A stretch of 64,000 bases of DNA from Ascidia mentula. Its lineage: Eukaryota > Chordata > Ascidiacea > Phlebobranchia > Ascidiidae. Numbering within the stretch: position 1 is the stretch's first letter; each line of letters begins with the position of its first letter. The notes under the pieces are model-generated. The model was not told where the DNA came from and searched no databases. It saw only the letters and a program-made list of their open reading frames with translations. The DNA lies in contig OX387202.1 in the NCBI GenBank assembly GCA_947561715.1, positions 3,596,001 through 3,660,000 of the forward strand. Reading direction: 5' to 3'. The position numbers and the translations under genes were made by a program. This document shows positions 25,501 through 33,986 of this stretch, piece by piece.

Positions 25501-28500
25501 TTGTGTTTAGTAATTGTGTAAACTTTAGTTTTTTTTTGAAAAGTAGAAATTGATTATGGATACAAAAATAAGCAGTAAAACTGTAAGAGCGATCTCGAAG
25601 ATGGACAGCTGTTGAAGTAGAGACATTAGTTAATGCAGTGGAAAAAAAATGCAAAATGCATTCTGGGTTCATTTTTACTAGAAATTACAGTTGCTTCTAA
25701 ACAACAAGCGTGGAAAGTAGTGACAACTATGGTAAGATTTCAGCACAACATTTTTTTATTACTGCTGTACATAGATTATGATATTTGCAGGTCAATTCAG
25801 TAAACATCACTGGTGTTAATCGCACAATTGACCAAGTGGAACAAATCAGTGTCGGAATGGAAAAAAGAATCAACTAAAACGGGTGTGCATTATAAAATCA
25901 TCAACATAATTGGACAACAAGCAGTTTATGGAATAAAAGGTGCATCATCACTTAAAAGCAGTAACATGTTACAAACGGTTTGTGCACTTGTAATGCTTAA
26001 TTGTTTTTTTTTTGTAGAAAGTGTTTCCCAGTTTGCCACTACTAACCATGCACCTCAAGATGTTGAAGAACCGGTTGCATTCACATGTTCAACTATGGAT
26101 GACAGCCTTTTTGAAATAATCGACGAACCAGTGAGCCCTGCATCATCACACTCCGAAGCATCATTACAACCCAAAGCAAAGCGCCGCCGTCGTGATCCAG
26201 AATAGGACATAGTTGACATACAAAAGGAAATTTATGCCCAAATATCAAACATAGCTATAATTCAACAACTTTACAGTTGATGATTAGAACTAATTTGCAT
26301 TTTTAACAATTTTTGCTTTCTGCATGTGTTTTTCAATTTTCTTTTATTCACTGCTGGTTTTTAATTAAAGGCCCAAATCTGTCAGGGTTTTTATTCATTC
26401 TTTTTCACTGTTTTTTATTGCCCGTTTCATGTTCTTCACTGTTCTTTTTTAACTACCTTATCACTTTCATATTCGATCAGTGTTCTGTTACCTACTTTTC
26501 AAGTTCATTTCTGTGTTTCTGTGCAGCCACTTTTTTCAATAAACAAACACAAATACATTTCACAAACATCACTTTATTGGAATGTAGAAACAATTGAATC
26601 TCTCACAGTACTACCTTGCAAGTCATGAATTTCATTTGTTGTGGTGATGTCTAGTAGTGAATCTATGTCAGCATTTGCTGGCAGTGGTTGAGGCAGTGGC
26701 ACATTGTGAAGGCGACAAATATTGTGCAGAATGAAACAACACATTGTAATTTTACAAACTTCATCTCTGTTTCAAAACACCAAATGCCCTAAACAAAAAA
26801 GCTTTATTATTATTTATGTTAATGTTATGAGATGCAAGACAAATGTAACTTACTTCTCTATAGTTGACCTTGTTTGTTTGTGAGCCTTATTATACTTCTG
26901 TTGTGAAGGGGTAGTTGGATGGCTAAGAGATGTCATTAACCAAGGTTTTAATGGATAACCACTGTCACCCAGCAAAATGTCATCGTGATATTTTCAACTC
27001 TCAAACTCCTGGTACACATTTGATTGTCGCATAATGAATGAATCATGACATGAGCCAGGCCACTTGCATACCACATCCAGAAACACCATATTGGCGTCAC
27101 ATATAGCCTGCAACAATAATTTGAAGTCAAAACCAATTTATGACAAGGGAAAAGTATGCAACTTGCCTGCAAATCGATGGAATGGTAAACCTTTCTGTTG
27201 ACAAAGAGATGTTCTTCCTCACTTGGTGCAATTATGGGAATATGTGTTCCATCAATGGCCCCTATGACGCCAGGAAACCGTGCAATTGAGTAAAATTGTT
27301 GCTTTATCATTGTTGAAGACACCCTGTTTGGCATGTGGATGAATTGATGTTGTTTTGAAATCAAACTATCCATAAATCGACTTGGTACTATGCTGACAGT
27401 TGGTTGTGAAACTTTAATATTGTAACAAAACTTGTTCTTCCACTGTAAGACATCTTTTACTGGCATTCTTTGGGTTTTAATCTTGGTGCAAGTGGTTGCA
27501 CAAATCCATTATCACATCTTTACGCATTCGATATTCTGAAATTAATTCTAAATCCGACATTTTCAAGGGATTGTGTCTTAAATTTTTTCGTTTGTATGAG
27601 CGTTTAGCGGCAAAATAGACAGCCATTATTAATTGCTGATGCAGCTGTACGGCTTTGTCCGGAATAATTTGGCGTTAGCGAGTGGTCTAAGCTTCTCGCT
27701 ACTTAGCGAGGAGTTTAGCGAGGCCCGATTAGCGAGACGGCAGTTCGTAATACCAAATCTCGACTTAACGAGGTCGTGCGTCAATACCGAGCTCGCTAAA
27801 CTTAGCGAAATGTGTTCGTAATGCCGCCCCAGATCTTGGATTTCTGCCTACTTTGTGATAAAAGCTTGCTGTGAAAACTGTGAGTCATTTAATTCATAAC
27901 GTAGCGAGAATAAAGAATCAATAATATGTGCTGTGGAAAGTCGTGCACTTTGCGTGTGTTGCGCAGATCCAGTGTAAAGTAATACAGACTCCCATAGCTT
28001 TCATATTCAGGAAGTTACATTTTGTTCCTGCAGTTGTTGAGAGAACGTCCAAGTTGCTCGGGATCGATAGTGAGAGGTTGGAGGCGGTGATGAAAGAGAG
28101 GACGATGAAGTTGAGAGGTGAAAACATAACCTCACCGCAAAGCGTGGATCAGGTAGTGGAGACAAGCACAAGGTCATGGTGACCTTGCAGTGGAAACCAC
28201 TCAAATTCGTATCCAAACTAGACTTTCTGTACAACGTAATCACGTTCAGACGCACGGTCGGAAAACGATTTTTCTTTTTAGTTCGGCACTTGTGGTGTTG
28301 TGTAAACAAACTGTCCAAATGTTTGTGTAAATCTGTCTTGCGTCATTAAAGCTTTGAACAGTCCTGACCCGGTTACTCAGCACTTGCGGATCTACGTAAG
28401 CATGAGTCAGCAATTCGTTCCCACAGTCACGCGTCAACATTTGAACAAGAATAAATATCATATTCAGCTCAAACGCCAACGTTTTAAAGAGTTACACGTC

Positions 28501-31500
28501 TATATATTCATACTATGTTAATGAGAAGTTCCAAAAAATGCACACAATTTTCTTTGTATTACATCCTGTGCAACTATAGTCGAACCCATGAAATACTATA
28601 TTCCTTGTCTCTGATTGGCAGGCCTGCGACTCACGTGACTCCCTTTCTATGGCGCTCTACTCCCAATTATTCCGTTGGATAATATCGAAGGTGAATCACC
28701 GCATCAAGGGGCCGGACGACTTCCATTTCATCGGAATTCTCGATATTTTCGGTTTCGAGAACTTCTCGGTAACGAAGTTGCTTTGATTGTATGAAGAAAA
28801 AGTTCTTCTTGTATAAAATGTTTTTATTTCAACCGAAGTTACGTCTGCCATCCGGCGAGGGTTGCCACAAGAACAGTTCCTTTAAATTAACAATACATGT
28901 CAGCTAGAGTTACACTGCAGTTATTGCTTTAAAACCAGCAGCGTTTCGTTTCAAGTCGAAATTACAAACGTTTTTTTATGCATTTTTAAAGCCCAGAAAC
29001 GTGGACATATAAGTTTGTCTTGCTATAGGGTTGCTTAGTTACTTTCTAATTCAAGATATACATTATTTGTTCTTGTTGCATCAATGTTTTGTGTGAGAAA
29101 GTACTGAAATCTTTGCAATCATTCAGTCACCTTCTATCGCCGGGTCTACACGGGTTGTTTTCAGGTGAATCGTTTCGAGCAATTCTGCATCAACTTTGCA
29201 AACGAAAAACTACAGGAATTTTTTAACCGGCACATTTTCAGCTTGGAACAAATCGAATACAACAAGTGAGTCTTCGTAAAACATCACTTACTGCATTGGA
29301 AAGCACAAATTTATGCAACAAAACATGGAAACCATACAATCTTCCCATTCCCCTCCACTTGTTATTTAGATTAATTAAGGACCTAAAAAGTCTTTATTTC
29401 TGTATTTTTTTCTCTACATTTTTCACTTTTTCGCCTGTATTTTATACCACTTTGGGACTCGAACCAATGCTATCCTGCACACGAACCCTAGTAAATTTGT
29501 TCACTTATTTGTGGGGGTTTAGTGATTTCAATCCCAACCATTTTATAATCGTTTTTAACCACACCGGGATTCGAACCCAGGATATCCTGGCCATGAATCC
29601 CGATCAGGTTTCTGCTTGGTATATGGGTCAGGCGTTTGACCAATGTTGCCACCATTTCACAATCTTCCACTTTACAGGGAAGGTATAGACTGGTGCGACG
29701 TCCAGTGGTCAGATAACAGTGAGTGTCTCGACCTGGTGGAGAAAAACCTCGGTTTGATGTCACTTATTAACGAGGAGAGTAGATTTCCTAAAGGAACGGA
29801 CAAATCCCTGCTGCAGAAACTCCACAACCAACATGCGGTAAGAAAAAACATATTATTCACCCTACTTTGTTACGTCACAACTTTCTCAACAACTCGGTAT
29901 TTCGAGTTTAAAGCACTAGTGTCCGCTTTGTTACGTCACAACTTTAACTCTGTTTTTTTCGCAGAAAAATCCCTTCTACGTGAAACCTCGAGTGACCGGA
30001 AACCAGTTCGGGATTCGACATTACGCTGGGGAGGTAAGGGTTGAGGCTGGGTTGAGGTTGGGTTGAGGCTGGGTTGAAGTTGAAGTTGGATTAAGGCTAG
30101 GTTGAGATTGGGTATTCCCAAACGATTTTGCTTTATGCGTTCGTGGGTGATGGCTAACTTAATATTGCAGGTTCTCTACAATATCGATGGCTTCCTGGAA
30201 AAAAACCGCGATACATTTCGTGATGATTTACTCGGCTTGTTGAAGGATTCCAGGTATATATATTAACTAATTTAATTATCTAAAAAAAAACTCGTGACAT
30301 TATTTTTCATAGCTGTGATCTTATCTACGACATGTTTGAGAAAGTTCGGGGAACTTCGGAAGACTCAGGAAAAGGTCGGAAAAAGCAGTCAGCCGTAACA
30401 GCAAGTGGCCACTTTAAAGTAAGTTCTCTTTCTACAGTTGAAGTTAATTTGGATTTTCCATACATTTAACAATTTGACAGAAATCCCTCCACGCTTTAAT
30501 GGAAAGACTTTCATCTGCAAGTCCATTCTTCGTAAGATGCGTGAAACCAAATGTGGAGAAGGTGATTACTTGTAAAATGTTCACAATGTATAAAATGCAT
30601 ATGTGGGTACCTTAGTTACCCGAATAATTAACTTTTGTTATTTTTCCTGTGTTGCGCAGGAACAAGGAAATTTAATGCACATAATATACGCAAATAAACA
30701 TAAATATTAACAAACACAATCCCGTATAAAAGCAACAAAAATATCAGCAGAAGTCGCCGCGATCAGAAAGTTTGTAACAAACTTGTTATTCACCACTAGG
30801 TGGCGGAGAACTTCAACCCCGGGGTCGTTCTAAACCAACTCCGTTATTCGGGAATGTTGGAAACTGTGAGAGTGAGGAAGGCTGGCTTTCCAGTCAGGCG
30901 GTTTTACAAAGACTTTCTTGACAGGTGGGTCACGTGACTATCTAGAACGGAACGATTTAAATGTAATAAGTTTCGATAAAATCCAGGTCTGTGATTGGTT
31001 GTTCACGCGACATGGATCTAGTAATAACTCAAAATTCATGTGAATGTCCTCCACTTTCGACCATTCAAAATGTGCATGTTGGACTACAAATCACACCAGT
31101 CTCTGTCGCTTAACTGCTAAATGTTTTGACCATTAAGATACGGAATGATTTGCGCTCTGTCGTCATCCAACGAACCACGTGATCACAGCAAGGAAGTTTT
31201 GAACTTGGTTGACCCCGAAGGGACGAATTGGAGACTCGGAAATACAAAGGTGGGATTTGAACAAGATCCATTCTTCACAGGTGTTAAGTATTTGCCGTCT
31301 TGGTTTAAGTCGCGAACTGCTGGCAGATCTTTCACTCAAGGGTCTTATGCGAAAACCCTGCGTAACCGCGCAATTGCCTCGAACAATGTTTACATTCTGT
31401 GTTATTTTATTGATAAGAAATAATGACGTAACGTTGGATCTTTTAACTCTGCAGGCGTTCATGAAGGAAATTCTCGAACAAAAGTTGGAAAAGGCGCGAT

Positions 31501-31616
31501 TTGAAAAGGTGTCACGTGCCGCTATTATCATCCAATCAGTGATGAGAGCTGTAGCGGCGCGAAAATACTTTCTTCGCCTGAAGAAGAACATCGTACACAC
31601 ACAACGATTCGTGCGA
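10508..31616 (+). CDS. MYO10: Myosin X-like motor domain, 20 exons
   Basis: Exons: 10508-10546, 11405-11560, 12906-13093, 14783-14869, 15246-15421, 21981-21994, 22346-22430, 22611-22714, 24080-24209, 28034-28152, 28622-28768, 29165-29265, 29678-29837, 29965-30033, 30171-30253, 30313-30418, 30481-30561, 30800-30924, 31138-31249, 31455-31616. They sum to 2,244 nt (748 codons) with consistent phase throughout. The product is an actin-dependent ATPase motor: P-loop GESGAGKT, switch [11 protein letters not shown], switch II DIFGFE, a short charged loop 2, [18 protein letters not shown] before the converter, then IQ-type helices. Wording around [32 protein letters not shown] and [16 protein letters not shown] is closest, from memory, to class X (filopodial myosin). 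The first exon ([13 protein letters not shown]) is the weakest call: it leaves almost no N-terminal SH3-like domain. The PH, MyTH4 and FERM tail expected of class X was not found downstream. Confidence 0.88.
11100..11150 (-). ncRNA. Decayed hammerhead-like relic
   Basis: On the minus strand, CTTATAAGACCTTACAAGTT precedes GAAACAG, a short loop and CCTGTTTGTAG. It aligns with the hammerhead at 42,689-42,743, but the CTGATGA core is mutated at two positions and stem II is weakened. Probably inactive. Confidence 0.4.
12906..13093 (+). CDS. MYO10: Myosin X exon 3
   Basis: Begins [16 protein letters not shown] after the acceptor TTGTTGCGCAG and ends CVLI plus two bases at GTGGGT. The split serine codon joins to the P-loop exon. 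Confidence 0.88.
14783..14869 (+). CDS. MYO10: Myosin X exon 4, P-loop
   Basis: Encodes [18 protein letters not shown], the nucleotide-binding P-loop and following helix. Acceptor TTATTCAG, donor GTGAGT. Confidence 0.92.
15246..15421 (+). CDS. MYO10: Myosin X exon 5, switch I
   Basis: Encodes [19 protein letters not shown], the switch I region, and ends one base into the tyrosine codon completed by the microexon at 21,981. The 6.6-kb intron that follows carries the Ty3/gypsy element. Confidence 0.9.
15846..16367 (-). repeat. Ty3/gypsy 3' LTR
   Basis: 522 bp, same length as the other LTR; visible differences are A/T at CCAAGG versus CCTAGG, A/G in AAAAACGCG, and one T/A in an AT run. On the element strand it starts TGTAAACG and ends GGTTACA. 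Confidence 0.95.
16368..16382 (-). other. Polypurine tract of the Ty3/gypsy element
   Basis: On the element strand AACGTGGGGGG abuts the 3' LTR start TGTAAAC. Such a tract primes plus-strand DNA synthesis in LTR retrotransposons. Confidence 0.7.
16397..21169 (-). CDS. Ty3/gypsy Gag-Pol polyprotein
   Basis: One open frame of 1,590 residues. Gag precedes a CCHC zinc knuckle (about 238-251, [14 protein letters not shown]). The aspartic protease has VDTGAS near 330. Reverse transcriptase spans about 640-815 with the YLDD active site near 782, RNase H about 925-1045 (DTDAS). The integrase has an HHCC zinc domain (about 1165-1206) and a complete D,D-35-E triad near D1235, D1295 and E1331, then a GPF-type C-terminal module. 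No chromodomain is obvious. Gag and Pol share one frame without an internal stop. Upstream on the element strand, next to the 5' LTR, TTTGGCGAGCACGCCAGG is a candidate primer-binding site whose tRNA I did not identify. All catalytic motifs look intact. Confidence 0.95.
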   Translation of the reverse strand: MSFNLFLSPPRFVPGQDVGQFVSLFESYCESVKASEEVKRHLFLTSIDDDLRWLVQGNDNNVFQLKYDELISRALKQGSDHSRLHETRAMLFGRRQLPQESIKDFVYALKALGDKAYPTEETVKNEVLYSLLFVGMLDQHMARSLPQRLEYKRDFWTAAQMVLSTHVPEMFQVLGVCRRDVQGPSVSKQPEKDADISVREFQKTVTALQKDIELVRREVQRLGKPTPQQMADRLDRRCYACGKPGHLQRFCPMQGKRGFHTSFTPRRNFNKRPGTPVTQEAKASVCLKDTEPKTSNPTNNQNTSENPTKPRLVRFVNISIASEPVCALVDTGASVSLISQKCLETLNNDRLKISPLGQNERFSGINGSLVSVIGKITVNVKLGGLDVPTCLYVASGVAHHLILGLDFLQKNRCSVCYDQNLLTAGRAKVPLLSSSFVQRTRDICVTDATEVPPMSEVWVTCRYHLDVRGEDIPDFEVYIARRPGFTEKVGLCTANCVSTVRKNEVNIRIANFTDDPILVPSATRVAVAIPVHAFGNVACPLSEWCVVVEDSSVQPTEEVCNISYAQTPTNEESWECIHQGVSIGDGLSATQREDVLKLLRRHQKVFSTCNFDLGRTDLVRHSIDTGDAAPIRQHPRRMSIHHKTEVEKIINEMRSQGLVRPSTSPWSSSIVLVKKKSGELRFCVDYRQVNEATKKNSYPIPRVDDSLDEMSGSRFFSTLDLKSGYWQIPMDEQSREKTAFSSHMGLFEFTVMPMGLCNSAASFQHLMRIVLQGIEWQGTLAYLDDVIVYGRNFNEHMQRLEDVLSRLESAGLTLKPTKCDLFKDEVRFLGHIVSKHGIRCDPDKVRSVKDWPVPKSVKQVRQFVGLTLYYRKFVKDYARIASPLDKLTEKGRRFIWTDSCQQAFASLKRILTTAPVLQYPDFSRPFVLDTDASDTAVGCVLGQEIDGKEHVIAYGSRSLSKAEKHYSTTRKELLAVIFATKLYRSYLLGSKFLLRTDHSSLRWLWRSRELYGQCARWVEHLASYNFDLQHRPGKKHTNADALSRRQPEDDGFPYTVREDESLEEVLALDLKAEYGYESTHVAEAQYRDLSLRPVVKWVQQGIRPSFRHVKRLSAETKHLWSLFERLSCHGGVLFITDPGAVPGLNDVQKVLVPFAMRSEVLSACHDQVHGGGHLGMAKTLSKLSQRFYWLKWREETEAYCRKCEHCQRNKKPTTTTRAPLVPSQEMRPMQRVEIDVLGPLPLTRTGYQYILVACDLFTKYVRAWPMRHQTAHETASILFHRWLTVHGVPEVIHSDQGGNFESKLFAELVRLMGCKKTRTTPYHPASNGGVERNNRTIITMLRNYVQRDNKQWDEALSAVVASYNASRHESTGVSPHFLLTGHELRLPADLISPDNEVATTPLVYLDGLRARLRLAEEVARETLTTQRVHMQEQYNRRRHGDEIKKGDIVLLENPVVPPGECRKFIRPYKGPFKVIEQRGMVNYLIEGEDGKQQQVHFNRLKKANMPYHEKERRNTQPDELGLHDTDNFVIYTPQSETPTDAPTVQDTGLPTRLLMDVGQGLGADINDAAATMNDSRPQRNRRQTKFYQAS
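21234..21755 (-). repeat. Ty3/gypsy 5' LTR
   Basis: 522-bp partner of the LTR at 15,846-16,367, on the 5' side of the minus-strand coding region. Confidence 0.95.
21981..21994 (+). CDS. MYO10: Myosin X exon 6, 14-nt microexon
   Basis: ATCTCCTTGAGAAG lies between an acceptor (AACCCCAG) and a strong donor (GTAAGG). With the single base left by exon 5 it encodes YLLEK, exactly the residues expected between RIND and [16 protein letters not shown]. Phase in and out both fit. Confidence 0.82.
25186..25325 (+). repeat. Harbinger left terminal inverted repeat
   Basis: Pairs with 27,690-27,830 on the opposite strand, sharing GGGGCGGCATTA, CGAGCTCG and TTTGGTATTACGAA blocks. Confidence 0.8.
25586..26205 (+). 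pseudogene. Harbinger Myb/SANT-like protein
   Basis: Exon 1 (to about 25,730) encodes [19 protein letters not shown], a Myb/SANT-like first helix, and after a one-base frameshift [13 protein letters not shown] short intron (GTAAGA to TTTGCAG) leads to [16 protein letters not shown] and [10 protein letters not shown] last exon starting near 26,019 ends with a basic KAKRRRRD, a likely nuclear localisation signal. In active Harbinger elements this protein binds DNA and brings the transposase to the nucleus. The frame is broken, so it is a relic. Confidence 0.7.
26574..27626 (-). pseudogene. PIF/Harbinger transposase
   Basis: Minus strand from an ATG at 27,626. The N-terminal part has a stop near 27,480. 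The catalytic core reads [15 protein letters not shown] (first Asp), then HSIDLQ joined across a small GC-AG intron (CAG|GCAAGT to GTTGCAG) to [16 protein letters not shown] (second Asp), and [22 protein letters not shown] is interrupted by TGA. After a further intron, AFGVLKQR is frameshifted before [12 protein letters not shown]. The order matches HARBI1-like DDE transposases; several stops and indels show it is inactive. Confidence 0.85.
27690..27830 (-). repeat. Harbinger right terminal inverted repeat
   Basis: Reverse complement of the left repeat, ending AATGCCGCCCC at 27,830. Confidence 0.8.
28622..28768 (+). CDS. MYO10: Myosin X exon 11, switch II
   Basis: Encodes [17 protein letters not shown] then [12 protein letters not shown], the switch II loop. 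It is 49 codons in phase 0, acceptor TTGGCAG, donor GTAACG. Confidence 0.92.
29456..29646 (-). repeat. tRNA-derived SINE-like remnants in a myosin intron
   Basis: On the minus strand TGGTCAAACGC (A-box-like) and GGTTCGAATCCCGG (B-box) lie about 55 bp apart at 29,560-29,645. A second B-box-like GGTTCGAGTCC lies at about 29,458-29,470. The spacing fits a tRNA-type pol III promoter, and no intact cloverleaf is present. Confidence 0.5.
31455..31616 (+). CDS. MYO10: Myosin X exon 20, lever arm and IQ
   Basis: Encodes [20 protein letters not shown] and a second basic IQ-like segment (calmodulin-type light-chain binding). It ends at a donor-like GTAAGC; reading through it would add 30 codons to a TAA at 31,704, so a truncated terminal exon cannot be excluded. 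Confidence 0.85.
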
Positions 31617-31745
31617 GTAAGCAATTTGTATGATTTCTGTGGGTTCAAGTATCGCGATCGAATGCATGCCAATATTATGGAACAACAACGACACCAAGTG
31701 GCGTAAAATATTACTTGGCCTAACGCGAAACACACCTTGGCCTTT

Positions 31746-32211
31746 GGGAGCTTGATTTTTCAAATCTTGCTTCGACTTGTCAGGAAAAAGTGGCTGATCC
31801 AGCTGGGCTGCATTGCCTGGGCTGCCAAGCCTGAAAACCTCATGATCGCGATACGTTAGCTGTGATCGCCAAGCAAGGACCTGCGCAGTGGGGCGATCCT
31901 GCCTATCATGCCATTGCATGAAATATTACTGCGTCATCTGATACGGTGGTAGAGATCCCCTACGTATATGTGAAGGTTGCCTGGCAAGTTGTGCGCTTGC
32001 GCACCAGTGTACCTTGGCCACAATATACCCCGTGAAACCACTGAGCTCCTGTAGCTCAGTTGGTAGAGCGTTGGGCCTGGTTAGCCCAGGGTCGTGAGTT
32101 CAAACCTCACCGGGAGCTTGATTTTTCAAATCTTGCTTCGACTTGTCAGGAAAAAGTGGCTGATCCAGCTGGGCTGCATTGCCTGGGCTGCCAAGCCTGA
32201 AAACCTCGTGA
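31746..32211 (+). repeat. Dispersed repeat with central tRNA-like unit and duplicated tail
   Basis: A 100-bp tail (GGGAGCTTGATTTTTCAAAT to ACCTCRTGAT) occurs at 31,746-31,845 and again at 32,112-32,211 with one difference. Between them are an upstream block shared with 7,443 and a complete tRNA-like sequence. This suggests a tandem or nested pair of one tRNA-containing retroposon. Confidence 0.7.
32045..32117 (+). tRNA. tRNA-like cloverleaf, Thr(GGT)-like, probably repeat-borne
   Basis: 73 nt fold into acceptor GCTCCTG/CGGGAGC (one G-U), D-arm GCTC/GAGC, anticodon stem TGGGC/GCCCA with loop CTGGTTA (anticodon GGT) and T-arm GTGAG/CTCAC with TTCAAAC. One extra base sits between D and anticodon stems, so the stem can also be read as six pairs. 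A TTTTT terminator follows within 12 nt. The identical tail copy upstream and the decayed relative at 7.5 kb suggest a tRNA-derived retroposon rather than a plain tRNA gene. Confidence 0.6.
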
Positions 32212-32681
32212 TGCTGTCTAATATTATTTATTGTACATTTGCATCAATTTATTGCTTCTTCGATTTGGTTGTTTTATAAACACAGTTCCTTGTATGTCTG
32301 CGGCAAGCCAGTTGATGCCTGTGATGTCACAATTCCTTATTGTTACGTTCCAATTACTGCTATTGTTTCACTGTCGCTCGGTTTTGAAAAAGAAACAAAC
32401 CCTGAATTGGGATCGAAAAGAAATTCATATTTTGAGATCTTGTCGGAAAATTCTGGTTTTTAATATGGCCTGAAACTGACGTCATGACCCTTGGTGTTTG
32501 GTGGCTGGAAATTCTATTTATCGAGTAGTTTATTTCGAGTTCAGGAATCAATTCTACAAAACTTCACTCTCTCCATGCCATCTACATTCTGCCATGGAAT
32601 GCAACCGGCAGACGCATCGGACGCGTCTGTGTCCTCCACAAACTGCTGTGTTAAGTTTGGTTATTACACAAGAGTGTATAA

Positions 32682-32831
32682 GGTCTAACCTTGGGAGGTG
32701 ACAAGAAAGTGATTTGTAAAGGAAAGCCAAAGCTAGTATGCTACTCATGCCGAAGCAAACGTTTCAAACACCACTGTGTTCATCACCAGTGCCAAGTAAG
32801 AATGAGTTGCAGCAAGGTGTGTGCAGAGGTA
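32682..32831 (+). other. Short cysteine-rich open segment, function unknown
   Basis: An open frame reads DKKVICKGKPKLVCYSC, HHCVHHQC and MSCSKVCAE, with seven cysteines in about 45 residues, ending at a possible donor GTAGGC. No start codon, no convincing acceptor and no partner exon; it may be chance. Confidence 0.2.
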
Positions 32832-33986
32832 GGCAGGTAACTGAACAGACAAAAACAACAACACAAATGAAACACGTGACAGGCGCCACTGGAAAGCCCA
32901 CGGCCGTGACGTCATCATTTGGGCTGCAATGAGGACCTGGGTGTTGACAAGAAACCTTGTTACACAATTTACCCTCACATTAAACCTTTCCCATAAGTCG
33001 GAGAAATGGCGCCGCGATATCCGCACATTTCTGTAAATATTTGCGGTGAATTGGCGTGACTGCATTTTTGGGGTTTATCAGAGAAAGCCAAACTAAACTG
33101 AATCAAATTTACTGACATCCTCGAATTAGAAATCAACTGTCAAATCTGATGGATCAATGTTTATATTTACATGGATTATCAACATCAAAGCATGGAAACG
33201 GTTGCATGCGATATTACAACAACGACATGATATACAAGGAATGATAAAACGGAATAGTTTGTCAATATCTAATTGACACGTTGACATAATTGTATGGAAG
33301 AAGTGGCATCCGAAACGCACAAAATGTAATAATAAGTAGTGTCGACGTCATATTTACCTCAACCGTTTTTTTAACGTCGGATAATAATCACGCGGTAAAC
33401 CAAGTTCAACTGATCTACGGCGAACGTGCTATTCGTTCGTTGACACTTCCAGCAACCAGCCGCCTTTTCAAATGAGTCACGTGGTAATCCGAACTCAAAT
33501 AACCCGGTATGCATTTTCTATATAGGTCACATGTCTTTTTGCGTAAAAATGATACGAAGGGACGTTTTAATTTAAATGTTTTAAACTGATCGATTGACTG
33601 TGGGTTTAATAGCAGCCTTTTTATCAGGAGTCAGATATATGGCAGTATTATTATTTGTGTAGACGTTTTAAGTAACGCTTTGCAAATACCATGATAATAA
33701 CAAAAATGCAGAAATGTGACGTTTTCTCTACTAACACAAAAATTAAAAGGATTTGTGTAATCAATTCGGTTTGGTATAATTGTTTTCGTGTTATTTACGA
33801 TTTAAAGCCTTTATCAAAACAGGTGAAAGTATTTACAATGTCTGTCAATAATTGTAAATCAACACAACGTTGCTATGGTAACTAACGACGCAATGTTAAT
33901 TTTCGTCACTTAAACCTCCCCAACAATTATTCGCATTTCACTTTCATCTTAGAACTCATTATTCCACTCCATGATCTCTTCCAGCT

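Larger units (their letters stand above)
25186..27830. mobile_element. Harbinger DNA transposon, decayed two-gene element
   Basis: Ends are GGGGCGGCATTATGAACAC and the complement of GTGTTCGTAATGCCGCCCC; the inverted repeats extend about 140 bp inwards and contain repeated TTAGCGAG and CTCGTTAA words. Inside are a plus-strand Myb-like protein gene and a minus-strand PIF/Harbinger transposase, the usual two-gene set. Both frames are broken. No clean 3-bp target duplication was seen. It lies in the intron between myosin exons 9 and 10. Confidence 0.88.

Noticed and set aside
29266..29688. Open frame of about 140 codons between myosin exons 12 and 13
   Set aside because: It is intronic, contains tRNA-derived repeat relics, and does not extend either exon's frame.
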